From NCBI GenBank assembly GCA_028715215.1, contig JAQUSF010000014.1:1-48314 (forward strand): a DNA stretch of 48,314 bases. The letters run 5' to 3'. The translations under genes and the position numbers were made by a program. The DNA comes from Candidatus Zixiibacteriota bacterium. Its GTDB lineage: Bacteria > Zixibacteria > MSB-5A5 > GN15 > FEB-12. Below, in pieces: positions 44,540-48,314 of this stretch (position 1 is the stretch's first letter; the number at the start of each line of letters is the position of its first letter). The notes under the pieces are model-generated. The model had not been told where the DNA came from. It saw nothing but the letters and a program-made list of their open reading frames with translations, and did no database searches.

Positions 44540-47125
44540 TTACTTGAGCAGGACCATCTTCTTGGTTTCCATGAACTTGCCGGCTTCGAGTTTGTAGAAA
44601 TAGACACCGGAAGCAACATTCGAAGCGTTCCAATTAATCTCGTAGGAACCAGCGTTTTCAGAGCCGGAGAAGACATCGACCACCTGACCGGTTACGTTGT
44701 AAATGGTCAGCGTGTAATCGGAAGCTTCAGACAGGCTGAAGAGAATCGTGGTAGTCGGGTTGAACGGGTTCGGATAGTTCTGCTTCAGTGAGAACTCGGT
44801 CGGTACCAGGGTTGAGGTAACCGGCGCGGCATCCTTGGTCGCCATCTCAACACTGATGATGTTGGCATTGGCGTTCAGGATCTGACCGGTGCAGGCTTCG
44901 CCCGTATGGCTGTAGATGATAACATGGGTATTGCCATCTTCACGATAGTTATACAGCATGTCCATCTTGCTGGTCAGATTGACAGGATCAACCTGGCCCT
45001 GCAGGACGAGATACACCGCACCCATTTCCGGACCATCAACGGAGATAATACCGGAATTGGTATAGGTTACCTTGGCGCTGGTCGGCAGCAACTTCGAGTA
45101 CGGCATAGCGTCGCCGATGATGACACGAATCAGGTAAACCAGGTCGGATACCGTCAGGGTGAGACCGTCGGCGTTGACATCGGAAGCGGCAATGGAGCCT
45201 TCAGGATAGAGTCCGAAAGCGCTCAAGCCCTTCACGAAGTAGTTGGTAAACATAACCGCGTCGGCAATGGAATATGCCACACCGTCGAGGTTGATATCAC
45301 CACGAGCATCGATAGAGTCGGCACAGATAATGTCAATACCACCGTTCAAGAACTTGATGAAGCGATACGGGTCGGTTTTGTCGCCAACCGTGTCGCAATA
45401 AATGGGAGCACCGTAAATGCTCGGCATTTCAGCAAAGAAATCGGTGATTTCAACATAAGTGTCGACACCTTCATCACCATAATAATCCCAAACTTCAGCC
45501 GAGATGAACAGAATGTCACCATCGACGCTTGAGATGGTGTTGTCACCGCAATCCAGCCAGATGAAGCGGATCGGCACGAACTGGCATTCGAAAGTCCGGT
45601 CGTTGGTGACCAGGAAGGTCAGAACAACCAGTTCCGGCGAAGTGGTGTTAACACCGTCATTGGTGAAGCAAATCGGGTGGTTCGGGCCATCATTGTATTC
45701 CGCCATGGCGACAATACGAATCATGCCGGACGGACAGCCGTTGCCACAGTTACCGAACGGACCAGTACGATAGGTGAAGAATTCCCAATCGCAGTCTTTC
45801 AACATTTGACCCATTTCGGCATTGATGAAGGTCAGAGCGGAATTATCATACTGAATCAGGAAGTCAAAACCACCCATCGGGTAGTTGACATAGGTATGAT
45901 CCAGCATGTTCAGATCAACAGTAACATACTGACCCTGGATTACACCCTTACCAGTCGGTCCGTGGACCTTTTCAATGGTAACCTGGTGAGCAACCAGGGT
46001 AATATCAAAGCTGCAGGTATCTGCGTTTGCGGGAGCGCAAGGCGGATCCAGATTAGCGTTATCAGTCACTACTATGGTAGCTGTGAAAGTTCCCGTATAT
46101 TCCGAGGTAGTCATGGTCTCCCAGTGGAAATGACCGGTGGTCGGATTAACAGTAGGAGCACCCGGGCCAGTGAAATTAAGCAGGCTGAAAGTCATCCCGT
46201 AGGGACCATCATCCGGGTCATCGGCAACTACGTCGGCATCAACAGTTGAACCCCAGGGCAGGAGAATATCATCCGGGCAGGTAATGGTCGGCGGATCGTT
46301 TTCCACACAAATAGTGAAAACCGGGGTGGTGTCAGCCTTAAGGCAGGAATCAGTCACTATAACGCGAACCGAATGCAAACCGACATCGGCGCCATTCGTT
46401 ACCCAGGTAATCAGACCGGAGATAGAATCAATTTTCATGCCGCCTGGGAAACCGGGGAATAACTTAAATCTCAGCTTCTCACAAGCCGGCACGTCAGGGT
46501 CGGTAGCCGTAGCCGTATAGGAGTAGGTTTGACCCCAGTGCTTGGTGGCATTGGGAATATTAGCAATTTCCGGAGGATTATTGAAGTAAGTAATCGTCCC
46601 TTTGGTCGTGGTCGGGAGCACCAGAGAGGCATCCGTCTTCACAAACTGAGTCTGGATGGTACCGGTGGGATTGACATAATCAATCCAGGTCGCTTTATCA
46701 ACCGAAACCACACCGGAGCAGGCACGATTCGTTTTGAAGAAGATGTTTGCCACATCATAGGTACCGGGAGTTAGTACATTACCTGAAGAAATATCAATAG
46801 CGGCTAAGCGCACCGTATCCGGATCGGCAGGATGAACCCTGGATAAATCAATCCAGCGATAATCGTTCAGCTTGGAGAAAGATCCTTTCCATTGTACATC
46901 GACATCGGAAACATCAGCGGTTCCGTCTCCATAGATTCTGAAGACAATTTCAATCGCCTGTACCGGTTCCGTCACCGTAACCTGAACATTGAGATATCCA
47001 TTCGTACAACGATTAAAAGCGGTCTTGGATTCATATACCACTGTATCAGCAACCGAATACGAAAACGCAAAAACCACTAAAAAGGAGATAAGCAGCAAAG
47101 AATTAAATGTTCTTTTTTGCATCAT
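44540..47125 (-). CDS. Large secreted protein with Ig-like, cohesin-like and dockerin-like domains and C-terminal sorting tail
   Basis: An 861-aa exported protein; AAAGGAGC lies before the ATG and the signal peptide ends near YSVADT. Residues about 28-180 form a beta domain. Two Ig/cadherin-like units follow, marked by NNPPEIANIP...SYTATATDPD and ENDPPTITCPDD...ADDPDDG. A region at about 375-540 (VTIEKVHGPTGKGVIQGQYVTVDL, then FDFLIQYDNSALTF) resembles cohesin-type domains. Two Ca2+-loop repeats, DINLDGVAYSIADAVMF and DVNADGLTLTVSDLVYL, form a dockerin-like pair. The end has QNYPNPFNPTTTILF, TIYNVTGQVV and KKMVLLK, the sorting tail also seen in the repeat protein at 21509. It probably sits on the cell surface; the ligand is unknown. 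Start and ribosome binding site are strong, consistent with high expression. Confidence 0.88.
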   Translation of the reverse strand: MMQKRTFNSLLLISFLVVFAFSYSVADTVVYESKTAFNRCTNGYLNVQVTVTEPVQAIEIVFRIYGDGTADVSDVDVQWKGSFSKLNDYRWIDLSRVHPADPDTVRLAAIDISSGNVLTPGTYDVANIFFKTNRACSGVVSVDKATWIDYVNPTGTIQTQFVKTDASLVLPTTTKGTITYFNNPPEIANIPNATKHWGQTYSYTATATDPDVPACEKLRFKLFPGFPGGMKIDSISGLITWVTNGADVGLHSVRVIVTDSCLKADTTPVFTICVENDPPTITCPDDILLPWGSTVDADVVADDPDDGPYGMTFSLLNFTGPGAPTVNPTTGHFHWETMTTSEYTGTFTATIVVTDNANLDPPCAPANADTCSFDITLVAHQVTIEKVHGPTGKGVIQGQYVTVDLNMLDHTYVNYPMGGFDFLIQYDNSALTFINAEMGQMLKDCDWEFFTYRTGPFGNCGNGCPSGMIRIVAMAEYNDGPNHPICFTNDGVNTTSPELVVLTFLVTNDRTFECQFVPIRFIWLDCGDNTISSVDGDILFISAEVWDYYGDEGVDTYVEITDFFAEMPSIYGAPIYCDTVGDKTDPYRFIKFLNGGIDIICADSIDARGDINLDGVAYSIADAVMFTNYFVKGLSAFGLYPEGSIAASDVNADGLTLTVSDLVYLIRVIIGDAMPYSKLLPTSAKVTYTNSGIISVDGPEMGAVYLVLQGQVDPVNLTSKMDMLYNYREDGNTHVIIYSHTGEACTGQILNANANIISVEMATKDAAPVTSTLVPTEFSLKQNYPNPFNPTTTILFSLSEASDYTLTIYNVTGQVVDVFSGSENAGSYEINWNASNVASGVYFYKLEAGKFMETKKMVLLK

Positions 47126-47683
47126 TTAATGCTCCTTTAATAGTATAAAGGTCATCTAAGTTATAGGTATTATTCTTCGTTTTAAAGAATACTTACCTTG
47201 TAAAACCGATTTTTACCAGCTAAGGCCGGGTATCGGCACCCGCCAATTTCAAACCAAACCCTTTACTTTTTCCAAAATTTGATTAAAAACTTCAGAAAAA
47301 AGATTCAGTTTAAAATTGAAAGTTTAAATAAAAGGAGAAAAAAACAATTGGGTGTAGGACTACCCATAAGGTTTTAAATCTCTTGAAACCTATAAATTAG
47401 AGGACTTCGATAAAAGTAACCGTAAGTTTAACTTAAAGTTACTAAAGGTGCGACAGTTTCAAAATAGAAGCATCTTCAACACAACTATTTCCCTAGACGC
47501 CTCAATCATAATACAATATTGCTATTTTGTCAAGAACTATTTTACAAAAAACTAATTATTTTGCAAATACTATAACTTGTAGTATTAAAATAAGGTGAAT
47601 CCCGGATGCCTCTAAATTTTATTTTCTCATTTGATAAAAAAAGCGAATTCCTGTCGGTCGGTTGTAAAATTGAAATATGCGAA
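47126..47683. other. Intergenic region with structured 5' leader
   Basis: No gene is supported. The region is very A+T-rich. On the side near 47125 it contains two stems in what should be the 5' leader of the secreted protein gene (47200-47242). Further right are small inverted repeats, among them TGGGT/ACCCA near 47350, AGGTTT/AAACCT near 47371-47393 and ATACTA/TAGTAT near 47568-47586. Confidence 0.5.
47200..47242 (-). promoter_or_regulatory. Two hairpins in the leader of the secreted protein gene
   Basis: GTAAAA/TTTTAC (47200-47205 and 47211-47216) and CGGGT/ACCCG (47227-47231 and 47238-47242), 75-117 nt upstream of the start on the minus strand. No known riboswitch consensus was matched by eye. 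Confidence 0.35.
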
Positions 47684-48314
47684 CTAAAAACTGTAGCTTA
47701 ACCCTGACGAAAGCAAGAATATCTGACTGTTTTCAGCTTTATTTTCATGCCACTCCCACTCGGCGGAAAATAATATATTGAAATTAAAACTCTTGTAAAA
47801 ATTCCAATCGGCGATCAGATTCAGCCGTTCAAAGCTGAAATTCGACTGCAAGTCGTTTTCATATTTTAGATTACGATAACCTGTCAGCGACTCGGCCGTC
47901 CCAAAAAAACACCCCGCCTGAATGATATCAATATCAGCTTTAAGACCATATTCAAGGTAACTCTCGGTGCTTTCAAGGTAATCCTTTTCCTGTTCGGCCA
48001 GGTATTCGAACTTGGAACCAAGCCATAAGCCTATATCTCCCAACTGAATACCAGCCTGAATAGTCGGCGAAAAACGAGTGTAGTCCTGATTTATCAAGTC
48101 CTTTTCATCGAAAAAGGCCAGTTCCAGCTCAAGTTCCTGCCGGGTGCAGAAGTCTTTTATCACTGTAATCTTATGCCGGCCGTCAAGTTCACAACGGTAG
48201 TAATCATCAAGGTTATCGGGCTTATTATAATTGCGGTGCTCCAGCCTTAAAAATATATCCAGCTCATTTTTTTCATAAAATCCGAAAAACGAACCCTCGC
48301 AACCGGCACTGAGA
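47684..48314 (-). CDS. Probable outer-membrane beta-barrel protein, 5' end outside the window
   Basis: The frame is open from the window edge to the TAG at 47684 (209 codons visible). A GTG at 48163 is not the start, because coding sequence of the same character continues upstream to the edge (for example NELDIFLRLEHRNY). The protein is a series of alternating amphipathic strands with aromatic girdle residues (GDIGLWLGSKFEYL, FSFERLNLIADWNFY, FNILFSAEWEW) and ends SSGLSYSF. A terminal Phe is the recognition signal for BAM-dependent outer-membrane insertion. Which kind of barrel it is cannot be told from this fragment. Confidence 0.7.
   Translation of the reverse strand, partial: LSAGCEGSFFGFYEKNELDIFLRLEHRNYNKPDNLDDYYRCELDGRHKITVIKDFCTRQELELELAFFDEKDLINQDYTRFSPTIQAGIQLGDIGLWLGSKFEYLAEQEKDYLESTESYLEYGLKADIDIIQAGCFFGTAESLTGYRNLKYENDLQSNFSFERLNLIADWNFYKSFNFNILFSAEWEWHENKAENSQIFLLSSGLSYSF

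Noticed and set aside
47126-47300. c-di-GMP or other known riboswitch in the leader
   Set aside because: Stems are present but none of the conserved riboswitch core sequences I know could be matched by eye.

Overview
The window reads as a chromosomal segment of a Gram-negative bacterium of the FCB superphylum, most probably candidate phylum Zixibacteria or a near relative. This is an inference from content: two secreted proteins end in the YPNPFN-type C-terminal sorting/FlgD-Ig tail, one of them also carries dockerin-like repeats, there is a chaperone-usher system with DUF4402-like subunits, menaquinone is the quinone, base composition is close to 50% G+C, and the two tRNA genes lack an encoded CCA. 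No rRNA or other phylogenetic marker was used.

Layout. 65-8975: an eight-gene menaquinone operon (menG-F-D-H-B-A-C-E), mostly with 4-bp overlaps, met convergently by a hotdog thioesterase that fits DHNA-CoA hydrolase. Every classical step from chorismate to menaquinone is therefore present. 9479-13486: two tandem, signal-peptide-bearing M3B (PepF-like) metallopeptidases. 13601-21132 (minus): a divergent chaperone-usher pilus locus with six small exported subunits, a periplasmic chaperone and an outer-membrane usher; an internal terminator probably divides it into two transcripts. 21509-22993: a secreted protein with seven YGG repeats. 23165-23650: ferritin. 23770-25760: a repeat- and hairpin-rich stretch bracketing an unknown membrane protein. 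25761-34762 (minus): tRNA-Lys, lipoprotein FKBP, purA, engB, lon, a membrane-anchored pseudokinase, pcrA/uvrD and a STAS protein. 35041-36578: TauE/SafE permease and a YihX-like HAD phosphatase. 36687-38332 (minus): an ABC-F ATPase with a leader-peptide/attenuator-like 5' region. 38704-42101 (minus): tRNA-Leu, tig, clpP, clpX. 42353-44466: phosphohexomutase and a twin-receiver response regulator. 44540-47125 (minus): a large secreted dockerin-like protein. 47684-48314: the 3' part of a probable outer-membrane beta-barrel protein, cut by the window edge.

The most interesting system is the chaperone-usher locus. Its small subunits share an FGD...G core and nearly all end in an alternating hydrophobic strand with Y-[NTS]-G-[NST], the arrangement expected of donor-strand-exchanged pilins. 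They sit next to a PapD-like chaperone and a highly divergent usher. Other points of note are a triple-dead pseudokinase, an engB whose conserved N-terminus has no canonical start codon, a leader ORF plus hairpins before the ABC-F gene, an Asn at the expected catalytic Asp of ClpP, and identical 34-nt hairpin repeats on both sides of the unknown membrane gene. All functional calls come from reading the translated sequences; no database search was run.
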